A stretch of 64,000 nt of DNA from the NCBI RefSeq assembly GCF_020497125.1, contig NC_059075.1, positions 105,501,222 through 105,565,221 on the forward strand, given 5' to 3'. The stretch is from Mauremys mutica (lineage: Eukaryota; Chordata; Testudines; Geoemydidae). The notes under the pieces were generated by a model. That model ran no database searches, had not been told where the DNA came from, and saw nothing but the letters and a program-made list of their open reading frames with translations. Position 1 is the stretch's first letter; each line of letters begins with the position of its first letter. This document shows, piece by piece, positions 36,301-43,707 of the stretch. The position numbers and the translations under genes were made by a program.

Positions 36301-38544
36301 GACCATCCCCCCTCCCCTTTTTTTTTTTTTTTATAAACAGAATGTTACTTTATTTGTTTATTCCTTTGGTATCACTCTTTATTGGAAGAGTAATGACAGT
36401 TGCACAACTAAGGAAACTTTATGTGCATCTTGTTGACCTTCTCCATTGTGGTCTCAAGTTACAGTGCTTTATCAGCTTGCATATCCCTCCCAAAAGGGGC
36501 CTCTGCTCTTCTTCCTTCTCTGTAAGGCTAGTGTCAATAGGACTTTTCTTCTAGCTGGGGGAGATTCAGGAAGGCAACTCCCATCTTTTCATGTACTGTG
36601 TATATATAGCTGCTACTATGTTTTCCACTCCATGCATCTGATGAAGTGAGTTTTAGCCCATGAAAGCTTATGCCAAAATAAATTTGTTAGTCTCTAAGGT
36701 GCCACAAGGACTCCTCTTTGTTTTTACTTTTAACAATGTAAATCCATCAAACTATGTTTAAATTTGCTTAAGTGAACTGGAACAGTAACATGGAATCCAT
36801 TAAATTATCAATTTGTATAATCACTGATGTGTTATAATTTATTCATTTAAAAAATACTGGTTAGTTTGGTGAAGGTAACTTACAACAAGTACTGTAGGAA
36901 ATGAACTACTGAAAAAAAAAATCACATGATATCACATGATATCAAGTTAGGAAGACAAACTGAAAATGACAGTAATTTAGATAAATTTCAGTGTAGATAG
37001 AGAACCTAGGAAAGTCAGAGTTCCACATAATCATCAACTGTCGAAAAACAATCAAAGTAACTAGATCAGATTCTTACTGTATGTATCCATGGAGAATCTG
37101 AAGTTTGGGTAGATCTTAACAACATTCTTCAGTTCTTCTATGGTCAGGTCCCGGAATTTATACTGTACACAAATAAAAGGATGTTTCAACTTGAAAGGAC
37201 TACCTCTTTGGTTGCACAGGATAGGTGGGTAAGAATAAGAGAAGAGGAGGCAGGAGGAGGCAGCTAATAATTATCTATAACAAACAGTTTTGCCATTAAA
37301 TTAATTCTCAAACAGATTGCTCCATGGCATGCATAATCTTATCTGCATACCAACATCTGCAATTATATATTTGTAAAATATATTTGAAAAAGTTGAAGCC
37401 AAATAATTACATTGTTTGCTAACAGCAAACTCTATAATGGCTTTGACATTTTAAAGGGTTTTCATAACCACTTTTTCACAAACATATTAAAGTGTCTGAT
37501 AAATTCACCTTTTGGATTGAAATGTCATGCGCTTAGTCTCTGTCCATAAGTCAATTATTTTGGAGAGGTCAAGCAAAATCCATATAGTAGTTGAGTTGGG
37601 TGAGGGTAGAGGAAAACCCCCAAACATTTCTTTAAAAAAATAAATTTTAAGGTAGACTTACAGCAGGAACTGCTAAAGTTTGAAACGTGGTATGAATATA
37701 GTTATTGGTGAGGGCTAATACCTTTGCAAAACCAGACCTCAGATATTTCCTTTGGACCATTCCCTCTCCATAAGCTGCCCTCCAGATTCTTTATCCTCCC
37801 CAACAATTTTGCAAATCTGGGACTGTTCACACTTCCAGGATTTCGATATTGTGCTCCAGATCACGGGAAATTTGAACTGACACCCCAACGCTGGCACCTA
37901 AGCATCATACAACTGAAGCCCAACTTTGGTTCAATGACCTAGTAGCTATACTGGAAAAATGAGAAAATAGTACACTTGGGCATCTGAATGGGGGGGCTGG
38001 ACAGAGAGTGCACTTAGGGAGGGGTGAGCGCACTAGGGCAGGGGTTCTCATTAAACTGGGGGTTGGGACCCCACAGGGGATCACAAGGTTATTACATGGA
38101 GGAGTCACAAGCTGTCAACCTCCACCCCAAACCCTGCTTTGCCTCCAGCATTTACAATGGTGTTAAATATATTAAAAAGTGTTTTTAATTTATAGGGGGG
38201 GGGTCGCACTCAGAGACTTGCTACGTGAAAGGGGTCACCAGTAAATAAGTTTGAGAGCCACTGCACGAGGGGGGCTGGGAGGTGATGCACGGGGGCGGGG
38301 GGGGTGAGCCGGCGGTGCGCGTGCACTCGGGGGTGGGGGTGACCCGGAGTTCCCCGCCCCCTGATGCCCGCTCCCAGAGCGGCACCGGCCTGTAGCCCTT
38401 CGCCTCGCACAGGCGCGGCAGGGGGCCACGCGCCCCCACCCAGCCCAACGAGGGGCCGCGCGTGGCCGCCGGGGGAGGCGGGAGCCCGGCGCGCGCGCGC
38501 ACCTTAACCAGCTGCGTCCTCAGCGTCTCCTCGGAGAACTCCAT
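15204..38544 (-). CDS. UEVLD: UEVLD, UEV domain fused to an LDH-like domain (complete, 12 coding exons)
   Basis: Coding exons: 38544-38503, 37162-37078, 35354-35289, 33574-33411, 31938-31803, 30824-30700, 24490-24385, 23133-22963, 21984-21811, 19154-19067, 16630-16507, 15371-15204. All have AG/GT borders and agreeing phases; the sum is 1449 nt, 482 residues plus stop, close to mammalian UEVLD. Exons 1-5 (to about residue 145) are an inactive E2-like UEV, with Tyr in GRIYLPYL where active E2s have the catalytic Cys. Exons 6-12 are an LDH/MDH-like domain: a GAGDLG dinucleotide loop and LLDLSEG are kept, NLDTERF keeps Asp and Arg, but the LDH catalytic His (GEHGD) is Arg (GERGED). It is therefore probably a non-enzymatic NAD-sensing or scaffold protein of the ubiquitin/endosomal pathway; exact function is not settled. 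Intron 6 holds a Ty3/gypsy element. Confidence 0.95.
15372..16506 (-). other. UEVLD intron 11
   Basis: AT-rich intron with no recognised element. Confidence 0.7.
16507..16630 (-). CDS. UEVLD: UEVLD coding exon 11
   Basis: One hundred twenty-four nucleotides, equal to the LDHA counterpart. Encodes [40 protein letters not shown] and K. Acceptor TATGTAG, donor GTAAAT, phase 0. Confidence 0.95.
17205..18594. mobile_element. GC-rich hAT-type element, copy 2 (nested)
   Basis: It is inserted into the outer hAT element with a perfect 8-bp duplication GACGCCGC at 17197-17204 and 18595-18602. Ends CAGTGGTGAGCTGCAGCC and GGCAGTTCATCACTG correspond, reversed, to copy 1 at 10679-11959. The GC-rich interior yields open frames of up to about 400 codons on both strands; they are low-complexity and not genes. 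The hairpin at 17249-17328 is conserved between the copies. Confidence 0.88.
17249..17328. repeat. Subterminal hairpin of hAT-type copy 2
   Basis: Arms of about 38 nt (TTGTTAAATTTAGAAGCCC... and its near-complement) around GTCCCGTGTGGGAC. It could form a strong stem in RNA or single-stranded DNA. Confidence 0.85.
19067..19154 (-). CDS. UEVLD: UEVLD coding exon 10 (short, diverged)
   Basis: Eighty-eight nucleotides joining exon 9 and exon 11 in frame, encoding [19 protein letters not shown] and then [10 protein letters not shown]. The WSG matches the VPVWSG start of the corresponding LDH exon; the rest is poorly conserved. Acceptor TTTTAG and donor GTAACA are seen. I recall the mammalian equivalent being about eight residues shorter, so this loop varies in length. 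Identified by phase, motif and position. Confidence 0.88.
19798..19936 (+). repeat. Segment A, original (inverted repeat of 40276-40414)
   Basis: The 139-bp segment is repeated in reverse complement at 40276-40414, immediately after copy B. A few substitutions separate the two. Confidence 0.92.
19942..21058 (+). repeat. Segment B, original (direct repeat of 39157-40273)
   Basis: The 1117-bp segment is repeated in the same orientation at 39157-40273 with identical length and only a handful of substitutions (for example near 20710-20860 and 20940-21010), roughly 99% identity by eye. It lies next to segment A, separated by 5 bp, which suggests that this locus is the source. Confidence 0.92.
21811..21984 (-). 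CDS. UEVLD: UEVLD coding exon 9
   Basis: One hundred seventy-four nucleotides, the same length as the equivalent LDHA exon. It encodes [35 protein letters not shown] and ends GERGEDK. Asp and Arg of the LDH catalytic set remain; the His is Arg. Donor GTAAAC, phase 1. Confidence 0.95.
21985..22962 (-). other. UEVLD intron 8
   Basis: Mostly plain AT-rich sequence with a short (AG)n run at about 22570-22590 and a MIR-like remnant at 22785-22885. A 13-nt word, CAAGATCGTGGAA (22438-22450), recurs at the end of the upstream patchwork (40571-40583). Confidence 0.65.
22785..22885 (-). repeat. MIR-like SINE remnant
   Basis: TGGTTTGCCCAAGTC, then CTCAGAACTGGGATTAGAA and CTGACTCCCTGCTC, follow the MIR core order in reverse. 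Diverged. Confidence 0.45.
22963..23133 (-). CDS. UEVLD: UEVLD coding exon 8
   Basis: One hundred seventy-one nucleotides: [20 protein letters not shown], then [20 protein letters not shown] and VASHP. The stretch [17 protein letters not shown] lines up with the LDH active-site loop but lacks its substrate-gripping Arg. Donor GTTTGT. Confidence 0.95.
23134..24384 (-). other. UEVLD intron 7
   Basis: It holds a MIR-like remnant (about 23460-23645); the rest shows nothing I can assign. Confidence 0.65.
23460..23645 (-). repeat. MIR-like SINE remnant
   Basis: GGATCTCAAAGTATCTTACA, CCCCATTTACAGATGGAAAC, TTTGCCCACGATCATACAG and GGACTCCCAGGCTCCTA appear in MIR order, reverse strand. Confidence 0.6.
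24385..24490 (-). CDS. UEVLD: UEVLD coding exon 7
   Basis: One hundred six nucleotides encoding [20 protein letters not shown] and [15 protein letters not shown]. The Asp of LLDL is the residue that holds the NAD adenosine ribose in LDHs. Acceptor TACAG, donor GTACTA. Confidence 0.95.
24718..25206 (-). repeat. 3' LTR of the gypsy element
   Basis: 489 bp, same ends as the 5' LTR. Its outer border is the ATAC duplication. The near-identity of the pair means recent insertion. Confidence 0.95.
25207..25221 (-). promoter_or_regulatory. Polypurine tract of the gypsy element
   Basis: On the minus strand an AGGGGGGGGGG run followed by ATG abuts the 3' LTR, where plus-strand DNA synthesis would be primed. 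Confidence 0.75.
25229..27010 (-). CDS. Integrase C-terminus, reverse transcriptase and RNase H of the gypsy element
   Basis: An open frame of 593 codons in a different phase from the Gag frame. Residues 1-100 continue the integrase (GPY/F-type [18 protein letters not shown]), showing that the two frames were, or are read as, one polyprotein. Then [46 protein letters not shown] and the catalytic [11 protein letters not shown] (Asp 319-320). RNase H follows: [36 protein letters not shown] and HGNADGLSR, all acidic residues present. There is no stop until 25229, just before the polypurine tract. No separate start codon is required if it is expressed by frameshifting; homology begins slightly upstream, at about 27085. 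Confidence 0.92.
   Translation of the reverse strand: MLQMKDRIAQVTPIVREHMERAQGAQQTYYNRQATTRKFQVGDRVMVLVPTAESKLLARWQGPYEVIEAVGEVDYKVRQPGRRKLEQIYHVNLLKPWQDREAHVVTIGSPPPESNLPGQVGISPELTSDQRAEVIHMIERNQDVFSEKPGRTTEVHHHILTEPGVKVNVKPYRIPEAKREEIKSEVRKMLKLGVIEESHSQWSSPVVLVPKPDGSMRFCNDFRKLNEVSQFDAYPIPRIDELIDRLGKARFLSTLDLTKGYWQIPLARADKEKTAFSTPEGLYQYTVLPFGLHGAPATFQRLMDKLLRPHGRYAAAYLDDVIIHSPDWETHLGKVEAVLDTLRKAGLTANPSKCAIGLAEAKYLGYIVGRGVVKPQLNKLEAIQNWPRPVRKKQVRAFLGLVGYYRRFIPHFATRACPLTDLTKARGPDIVKWSSAAEEAFADLRTALCTDPVLVAPDWEKEFILQTDASEVGLGAVLSQLVGAEEHPVLFLSRKLLPRERKYAVVEKECLAVKWAIESLRYYLLGRKFTLVTDHAPLKWMHQNKEKNARVTRWFLSLQPFHFRVQHRSGIKHGNADGLSRVHCFADPSSPTL
26998..29655 (-). CDS. Gag-protease-integrase polyprotein of the gypsy element
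   Basis: An open frame of 885 codons from ATG at 29655 (the frame is open further upstream, but only through a non-ATG start and an A-tract coding for lysines). Residues below count from this Met. Order: coiled, Gln-rich N-terminus; a SCAN-like capsid region (about 157-236: [13 protein letters not shown]..., [20 protein letters not shown]); a basic stretch; a CCHC knuckle [14 protein letters not shown] (313-326); an aspartic protease DSGS (about 375-378); an integrase HHCC zinc module ([15 protein letters not shown]); and a DDE core with Asp in MDLVGP, Asp in LTDQGTPF and Glu 36 residues on in VERFNRT (D,D-35-E spacing). The frame then slips: the last roughly 27 residues, after FELLYGRH, are not integrase. 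It is the structural and integrating half of the element. Confidence 0.92.
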   Translation of the reverse strand: MEDVVKALVQATAAQQEATRVQMAAQQEAVRMQQETNQLLMSQAAQDRATLHEVVNQLKALTTLTHGPHGTRPLHASRYLQKMTVDDDVEAYLLAFERTARREAWPQDQWASILAPFLCGEAQKAYFDMATEAASDYSQLKAEILARSGVTTAIRAQRFHEWKYRANKAPRSQLFDLIHLARKWLCPETRRPEEVVETIVVDRYMRGLPPDIRGWVSQNDPSSYDEIVALVERRLAAQELSRTTGEARRQDRRQGYAPRARVAIAPGRTMAGKKEDEEQPKYSEGPGDWERETRGVRPHSPKIKGLPRGGYRCYACGEIGHIAAQCPNLEEPMQCDLGNLEESCDLISLVGVAMVPHRYTRQVKMNGIKTTVLVDSGSAVTLVSGKLVGYDQLSRAKRTGISCVHGDVNYYPTIRVKIEVQGNPTKVMAGVVPKLPYPVLIGQDFPGFGSLLPGEESEEDNTPESNGVASVVSNPPAFQEFAQDLFSPPGKTRKTRRERRADKRRGTSILAQNQKPILVGERVGPTDEGTRQEVGEPVAGPSSPGTSLEGEGEIEPSELGQLGTSLENFGQDQANDPVYQNIRKEVVEVNGVPVEGRAKGPGPYYMIKKDLLYRVVRIQEQVVEQLLVPQKHQRGVMELAHSHLFGGHLGVDKTLDRILQRFFWPGIYAAVRRYCASCPECQLHGPRPRLRAPLVPLPIIEVPFERIAMDLVGPLERSARGHQHILVVLDYATRYPEAIPLRNTTSKTIAKELIQIFARVGIPKEILTDQGTPFVSKLMKDLCAMLHIRTLRTSVYHPQTDGLVERFNRTLKNMIRKVVSRDGRNWDTLLPYLMFAIREVPQTSTGFSPFELLYGRHPAAYWTLPKKIGKNSRTQGETSSSMCCR
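29734..29751 (-). promoter_or_regulatory. Primer-binding site (tRNA-Leu type)
   Basis: Two bases inside the 5' LTR on the minus strand begins TGGTGTCAGGGGTGGGAT, complementary to a tRNA 3' end of the form ATCCCACCCCTGACACCA. This resembles vertebrate tRNA-Leu 3' ends; the exact isoacceptor needs a comparison. Confidence 0.7.
29754..30244 (-). repeat. 5' LTR of the gypsy element
   Basis: 491 bp, TGTGAT...GCCACA on the element strand. It differs from the other LTR by one substitution (30018 versus 24982) and by 10 instead of 8 C in a homopolymer. Confidence 0.95.
30700..30824 (-). CDS. UEVLD: UEVLD coding exon 6
   Basis: One hundred twenty-five nucleotides: linker ([19 protein letters not shown]), then the first strand and dinucleotide loop of the Rossmann fold, [20 protein letters not shown]. 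The glycine pattern GxGxxG is intact. Donor GTACTT opens the 6.2-kb intron with the gypsy element. Confidence 0.95.
31095..31300 (+). repeat. MIR-like SINE remnant
   Basis: CAGCTCTGCCACTGAAATG, GTGACCTTGGACAACTCATT and CAGTGTCTGGCCTTGAATA appear in the order of a MIR core and 3' part. Confidence 0.6.
31803..31938 (-). CDS. UEVLD: UEVLD coding exon 5
   Basis: One hundred thirty-six nucleotides encoding the last UEV helices ([20 protein letters not shown]) and the start of the linker ([10 protein letters not shown]). Acceptor TTCCAG, donor GTATGT, phase 1. Confidence 0.95.
32310..32600. repeat. Degraded DNA-transposon-like repeat
   Basis: It starts GGCTATATCTACAC and carries inverted GCTTCTGCTGG / CCAGCAGAAGC words around 32500-32570. 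Probably an old non-autonomous element; class not certain. Confidence 0.4.
33411..33574 (-). CDS. UEVLD: UEVLD coding exon 4
   Basis: One hundred sixty-four nucleotides covering the UEV core: [40 protein letters not shown]. The Tyr-Leu-Pro at the former active site marks an E2 variant without conjugating activity. Acceptor AACAG, donor GTAAGG. Confidence 0.96.
34020..34330. repeat. Degraded DNA-transposon-like repeat
   Basis: GGGCTTATCTACACAG, GGGCTTGTCTACATGG and CTGTGTAGACACTACAGGC suggest fragments of one or two old elements with CTTGTCTACAC-type ends. Confidence 0.4.
34696..34870. mobile_element. Short non-autonomous hAT element
   Basis: CAGGGATAGTCTATTTTTTG at the left and GACTATCCCTG at the right, with flanks CTCTGGAC (34688-34695) and CTCTGGTG (34871-34878) matching at 6 of 8 bases. 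Related to the eroded copy near 12144-12290. Confidence 0.75.
35289..35354 (-). CDS. UEVLD: UEVLD coding exon 3
   Basis: Sixty-six nucleotides encoding [20 protein letters not shown]. Acceptor TTTCAG, donor GTAAGG. Same length and phase as TSG101 exon 3. Confidence 0.95.
35553..36262. mobile_element. Non-autonomous hAT element, GGGGTGGGCAAAC family
   Basis: Inverted ends CAGGGGTGGGCAAACT and GTTTGCCCACCCCAG with a perfect 8-bp duplication ACTTAGAT (35545-35552, 36263-36270). The G-rich interior makes meaningless open frames. Relatives at about 40584-41259 and 50856-51475. Lies in UEVLD intron 2. Confidence 0.9.
36590..36726 (+). repeat. Older Penelope-like element 3' tail
   Basis: CATGCATCTGATGAAGTGAG, AATAAATTTGTTAGTCTCTA and GGTGCCACAAGGACTCCTC match the reverse complement of the tail at 43391-43560. 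No coding part remains. Confidence 0.65.
37078..37162 (-). CDS. UEVLD: UEVLD coding exon 2
   Basis: Eighty-five nucleotides, beginning [20 protein letters not shown] and ending DTY plus one base. Acceptor GTACAG, donor GTAAGA. Parallel to TSG101 exon 2 (YKYRDLTVQE). Confidence 0.95.
37163..38502 (-). other. UEVLD intron 1
   Basis: A 1.34-kb intron, AT-rich then grading into the CpG island. It contains the short hAT element 38039-38263; otherwise nothing assigned. Confidence 0.7.
38039..38263. mobile_element. Short non-autonomous hAT element
   Basis: CAGGGGTTCTCATT and GAGAGCCACTG ends, flanks CACTAGGG (38031-38038) and CACGAGGG (38264-38271), 7 of 8 bases equal. It lies just inside UEVLD intron 1. 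Confidence 0.8.
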
Positions 38545-38830
38545 CGCGGCGGCGGCGGCACTTCCCCGCGCTTCCTGCTGCGCCCGGCCTGGACGGCGGC
38601 CGCCAGGAACCAAACCCCCTGCCCCACCCCTGGGAGGCGCGCGCGCCGCCTTATGTCCCGGGGCGGGAGCCACCGGCTGGTCCGGGCCAGCGATCCCGGC
38701 CCGTGCCAGGCTACCGCGGCTCTGCCCTCGCAGGCTGAGCTCGGCCCACTCGTGCCAGGCTACCCCCGCCCCTCCCACGCAAGCTGAGCCAGGCCCGGGC
38801 CAACCCTGCCCTGCAGGCTGGGCCTCCCGT
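38265..38830 (-). promoter_or_regulatory. UEVLD: UEVLD CpG-island promoter
   Basis: CpG-dense DNA spans exon 1, with no TATA box. On the gene strand GGAAG-type ETS cores lie shortly upstream of the ATG. A 228-codon open frame here is a composition artefact. The transcription start cannot be placed from sequence alone. Confidence 0.75.
38503..38544 (-). CDS. UEVLD: UEVLD coding exon 1
   Basis: Forty-two nucleotides encoding [14 protein letters not shown]; the donor is GTGCGC, phase 0. It lies in a CpG island. Length and phase equal those of TSG101 exon 1. Confidence 0.93.
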
Positions 38831-39156
38831 GCCAGGCCAAGCCCTCTGGGTAGAAGGTGGCTAAGGACTCTGCCATGCTCGGGCTGGACACGTGCTGTCC
38901 AGTCCACATCCTAAGGGCCCAGCAATGCCAGAGTGTGGGTGCATGCAGCTTTCTGTTCCTGGGACACTACCTAGTTCGGGGCTCCCGCTCTGCTGCTCAG
39001 CTAGTTGAACTCTGCCCACACTTGGCTACTGGACACAGCTTAACTGGAGAAGGGTAACTGGCACACTGAAGCCAGCCTAATAGTCCCCCCCACCTAACAG
39101 CGGGTGTCAGAATACAGCCAACAAACTGAGCACCAAAGGACAGCAAATACCACCTT

Positions 39157-40583
39157 TGCCAGATAGCTGTCAGATGGTAGTTTTCTGTCAACTCAAGTTG
39201 GATCTGAAGTAACTTAGAGATGAAAGGTCCGTACTATATTACCAATTCCCTTAAAATCAACCAGTCCCCACTATCATAAGTTCAAATAGGAATATTGTCG
39301 AAAGAAAAATAAATTTTGGGGTAACACCTTTATGTTCAGTCCAATTATTGCAGAATTTGCGTATAAATATTTTCCCTCAGACTTTGCTGTAAAGTAACAG
39401 TGGAACAGTGGTAGCGTGCATTTAATTTGGCAAGCATGATGAAAGGCAATTCTAAACTCAAGATCTGAATATTAGGTTCTTAGCAGACAGTTATCCAAAC
39501 TACAAAAAAAATGATCACAGAAACTACTATATTCACTTTCAGGAGAGACCCTCAAGAACTAATGGACCATGGAGACCAAGCTACGCTCTCACTTTTAGAT
39601 GTGTCCTGCAGATCAGGATTGGCAGAGAACAGAGGGAGCCAATGTGCCTCAATGTGTAATGCATCTGATGTGGTATAATGTTTTCAGTTCTTTTTAACTC
39701 AAAGACAAATATATTATTGTTTAGCCTAACATATAGAAGGAAAGCTGAGAATGACAAGTCAGTTGAAAAACCACCTGCTACAATAAGCTATCAAGGATAG
39801 TTTGAAGTGTGACAGAGACCAGATTCATGAAGACTGACAAACCTACTGTACAAATTAAATCTATTATTGCTTCTTTATAAATCAGTCTTTTGTATTTCAA
39901 CTGGAAGTCATGACTTAAATGAGCCATACAATGAAAACACTGATAGTGAAAGTTGTTCTATGAGTCAAAGGTATACTAAAAATGCGTTACTGACATTTTT
40001 AAACAGACTTCTCATTAAAAGTTACTCTAAAGACAGTACATTTTTTTCTATCTCCCCTCCATGAAACACCGTGGCCTATCAATATCTTTAACATCCAGGC
40101 AGCCTAGTTCACCCCAAAGTTTAGCTGCAATTTCCATTCTTCATAATGCTTCACAGTTTACATTTATGATATGCCCATATTAGTTTTTTGGTTTTGTTTT
40201 TTCAAAAACAAACTGCTTTTTCAAAAAAATGATTTCATTCTTCTGAGGACAACTTTTGGAAGGGGAAAGGGAGATTGTAAAGTGAATGGGTGGATTCAGT
40301 CCTGTTCTTGGTAGATAAGTTTCCATACTAAATGTGATCTTTTTTCGTGACACTCACCGTTCCCCTTGTGTGCGGTTTAAACAGAGATTAAATGGAAATG
40401 GAGACTGAACTAGCAGTCTGACATAACATTTGACCTGACATAACTAATTTCTTCCTCCTCTCCTTCATGCTTATTGTTCCATTCATCTCTTTCTCAAGCC
40501 ACACCTTCTTCCACGTTGTTATGCTTTGAACAGGCTCCCACTTCCTTATTTGCTAAGCAACCTGTCATTTCAAGATCGTGGAA
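39157..40583 (+). repeat. Patchwork of copied local segments (B, inverted A, C)
   Basis: Consecutive blocks: 39157-40273 is a direct copy of 19942-21058; 40276-40414 is an inverted copy of 19798-19936; 40427-40571 is a direct match to 45473-45617; and 40571-40583 matches 13 nt of 22438-22450. A left-truncated hAT element follows. The block lies from about 610 bp upstream of the UEVLD ATG. No gene is contained. The junctions are abrupt, with 0-12 bp between blocks. Confidence 0.9.
40427..40571 (+). repeat. Segment C, copy paired with 45473-45617
   Basis: 145 bp identical to 45473-45617 except for about one base (GTTGTTATGC versus GTTGCTATGC). Which of the two is the source cannot be told here. 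Confidence 0.9.
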
Positions 40584-41259
40584 AAATGGGCAAACTATGG
40601 CCAATATCACTGACCTGCCAGCTGTTTTAATCCAGCCCTCAAGCCAGAGAGCAGGGTCAGGGACCACTCCATGCGGATCCCGGAAGCAGCGGCACGGACC
40701 TCCTCCGGCTCCTACGCCATAGGGGCAGCACAGCAGATTCTGCTCTGCACCCTGCCCCTGCCCAAGTGCCACCCCTGCAGCTCCCAGTGGCTGGGAACCG
40801 AAGCCAATGGGAGCTGTGGGGGTGGTGCCTGCAGACAGGTCAGCACACAGAGCCACCTGGCTGCACCTCACATAGGAGCCCGAGAGCCGCTTGAGTTAAG
40901 TCACCTGGAGCCTGCACCCCTGAGCCTCTCCCTGTGCCCCAACCCCCTGCCCCAGCCCTGATCCCCCTCCGAACCCAGCCCAGAGCACCCTCCTGCACCC
41001 CAAACTCCTCATCCCTAGCCCCACCCCAGAACCCACACCCCCAGCCAAAGCCTGCACCCCTTCCTGCACCCCACTCCCCCAGCCCCAAGTCCCCACCTGC
41101 ACCTTGAACTCATTTCTGGCCCCACCCCAGAGCCCGCACCCCAAACCAGAGCCCTCACCCGGTCCTGCACCCCAAGCCCAATTTTGTGAGCATTCATGGC
41201 CCGCCATACAATTTATATTTCCAGATGTGGCCTCAGGCCAAAAAGTTTGCCCACCCCTG
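40584..41259. mobile_element. hAT element of the GGGGTGGGCAAAC family, left end lost
   Basis: The right end AGTTTGCCCACCCCTG is intact; the left begins at AAAATGGGCAAACT without the CAGGGG tip, exactly where the patchwork ends. No target duplication can be found. C-rich interior without genes. Confidence 0.75.
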
Positions 41260-41277
41260 ATATATAGGATGCACACC

Positions 41278-42010
41278 TGTCATAACTATAAAGGGAAGGG
41301 AACAGCCCTCCTGTGTATACAATACTATAAAATCCCTCCTGGCCAGAGACACCAAAATCCTTTTACCTGTAAAGGGTTAAGAAGCTCAGGTAACCTGGCT
41401 GACACCTGACCCAAAAGACCAATAAGGGGACAAGATACTTTCAAATCTTGGTGGGGGGAAGGCTGTTGTTTGTGTGCTCTTTGTTTTGGGGTTGTTTGCT
41501 CTTGAGACTAAGAGGGACCAGACATCAATCCATGCTCTCCAAATCTTTCTGAACCAATCTCTCGTATTTCAAACTTGTAAGTAACAGCCAGGCAAGAGGT
41601 CTTAGTTTTACCTTTGTTTTCTCAACTTGTAAATGTTCCTTTTTGCTAAGAGGATTTACCTCTGTTTGCTGTAACTTTGAACCTAAAGCTAGAGGGGGTT
41701 CCTCTGGGCTCTACGAATCTGATTACCCTGTAAAGTTATTTTCCATCCTGATTTTACAGAGATGATTTTTACCTTTCTTTCTTTAATTAAAAGTCTTCTT
41801 TTTAAGAACCTGATTGATTTTTCCTTGTTTTAAGATCCAAGGGGATTGGATCTGGACTCACCAGGAATTGGTGGGATAAAGGAGGGGGGATGGTTAAATT
41901 CTCCTTGTTAAGATCCAAGGGGTTGGATCGGTGTTCACCAGGAACTTGGTGAAGAAGTCTCTCAAGACTATCCAGGGAAGGGAGTTAGTATTTGGGAGTG
42001 GTGGCAGCAA
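41278..42010 (+). repeat. Long terminal repeat (probably solo) of an endogenous retroelement
   Basis: Starts TGTCATAACTATAAAGGGAA; contains TATAAA-like and ATTAAA-type signals and a pyrimidine-rich middle, and ends near GGTGGCAGCA. I believe this is a dispersed turtle LTR. No coding region follows, so it is a solo LTR or remnant. The right border and target duplication are unsure. Confidence 0.5.
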
Positions 42011-42181
42011 AACCAGATCTAAGCAGGTAATTCAGTTTAAGAGTTCACATGCAGGTGAACATTGCTGACTCAGAGGCTATTGACTGACTCAAGACCATTT
42101 AGCTGTGTTTTAAAAAAAAACAAAAAACCAACAACATTGCCTTGCTTGTCTTGCCCCCATGTGATTGATTTTTTTATTACT

Positions 42182-42376
42182 TTGGCTGGTGAGAAACAGA
42201 TAACCAGCATTCCAGTGCACAAACTCAAGAGCATGAGGCCTAAAAGTCCATTTAAAAATCAAACTGGAATGCTCAAACCCACAATACTTGTGTCTTCTTT
42301 GCTAGATAAATAGTATTTGCTTGGTTATCTGTTTCTCACCAGCCAAACAAACTTGGTAACACTGAGTTTGTGCACT
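42182..42376. repeat. Two short inverted repeats in non-palindromic order
   Basis: 42182-42206 is the perfect complement of 42322-42346 (25 nt), and 42214-42227 is the perfect complement of 42363-42376 (14 nt). The order P-Q-P'-Q' is not that of a simple hairpin. Confidence 0.85.
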
Positions 42377-43377
42377 CCTTAGATAACTACTGGTGAAGGA
42401 GTCATTCTGGAAGTCCTTGGGCTCACCATCGGAAATTTATTAAAGGGGAACAATGAAGGGCAACTCCCAGGGGTTGTTATCTTTCTGCTCCAGGAGATAA
42501 TCCAGAATATACACTTTGCTAGTGCACTCACACCTATCTTTCATCATTACTGCAGCTGGGAGTCTGTTTATGGGGACAAAGTACATTCCCTCTCTCCAAT
42601 AATATCATGATTCTGTAGGGTATAAAATAGTAATATTGGAAACCTTACAGAAGTTACAAAATGAAATTGGTGTGGGGTATGTGGAATTCACTAGGTAGAA
42701 GTCCTGACTGCAGCACTAGATGCACCCCAGCCCTGGAATCTCTCTGCTGCTTATGAAACTTGTATTCAGAGATCTTGCAGACTTTATAAACACCCTTAAG
42801 GAATCTGTGGAATAATCAGAGGTTCAAATATTCATAGTGAAGTTCTCCAGATTAACAACCCAACCTTCCCACTCCATCCCCCCTCACCCCCCGCCAAAGT
42901 ATTCAAGGCTGTAGTAGTCACTGAGGCCAAATGAATAAAACCATATTTGGAATTTTTAGACCAAGCTGTATTTCATATTTCATGTTAAAAATAGAAGACT
43001 GTTCATAAACTTCAGACTTGCATATCTCAAAAATGCCTTGACCCAATTAACCTCAAACTGTCCAGAAAGTATTGTCCTCTATCTAGCGGCCACATGATCA
43101 ACATTTCAGATTAAAAGGGGTTTGGGTTATTTGTGTTTTTTGTAGAATTTACAGGGGGATCTCAGAGTTGTACCTATAAGGGAAAGGAAACATCCCCAAA
43201 ACAAACAACAAACACACACTCTACCAGAAAATACACTGCTGCATACACATCTCCCCCTGGGCACAGGGAAAGAGAACAATTAATGAACAAATAAAGAGAA
43301 CAGATGCTAGTCATGTCCCTTAATGCAATACCGGAAGATGCTCAGATATGATGGTATTAAGAATGTGGAATAAGAAC
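42377..43377. other. Intergenic DNA
   Basis: Plain sequence between the inverted repeats and the Penelope-like element; no gene or repeat recognised. Confidence 0.6.
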
Positions 43378-43707
43378 CTATCTGGAATAGATTTCAGAGT
43401 AGCAGCCGTGTTAGTCTGTATCCGCAAAAAGAAGAGGAGTACTTGTGGCACCTTAAAGACTAACAAATTTATTTTAGCATGAGCTTTCGTGAGCTGCAGC
43501 TCACTTCTTCGGATGCATAGAATGGAACACACAGACGGGATATTTATACATACAGAGAACATGAAAAGGTGGAAGTATGCATACCAACAGGCAGAGTCTA
43601 ATCAATTGAGATGAGCTATCGTCAGCAGGAGGAAAAAAAACTTTTTGAAGTGATAATTAAGATGGCCCATAGAAGGTGTGAGGAGAACTTAACATAGGGA
43701 AATAGAT

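Noticed and set aside
38221..38907. Open frame of 228 codons over the UEVLD promoter
   Set aside because: CpG-island composition artefact; only the short exon 1 within it (in its own frame) is coding.
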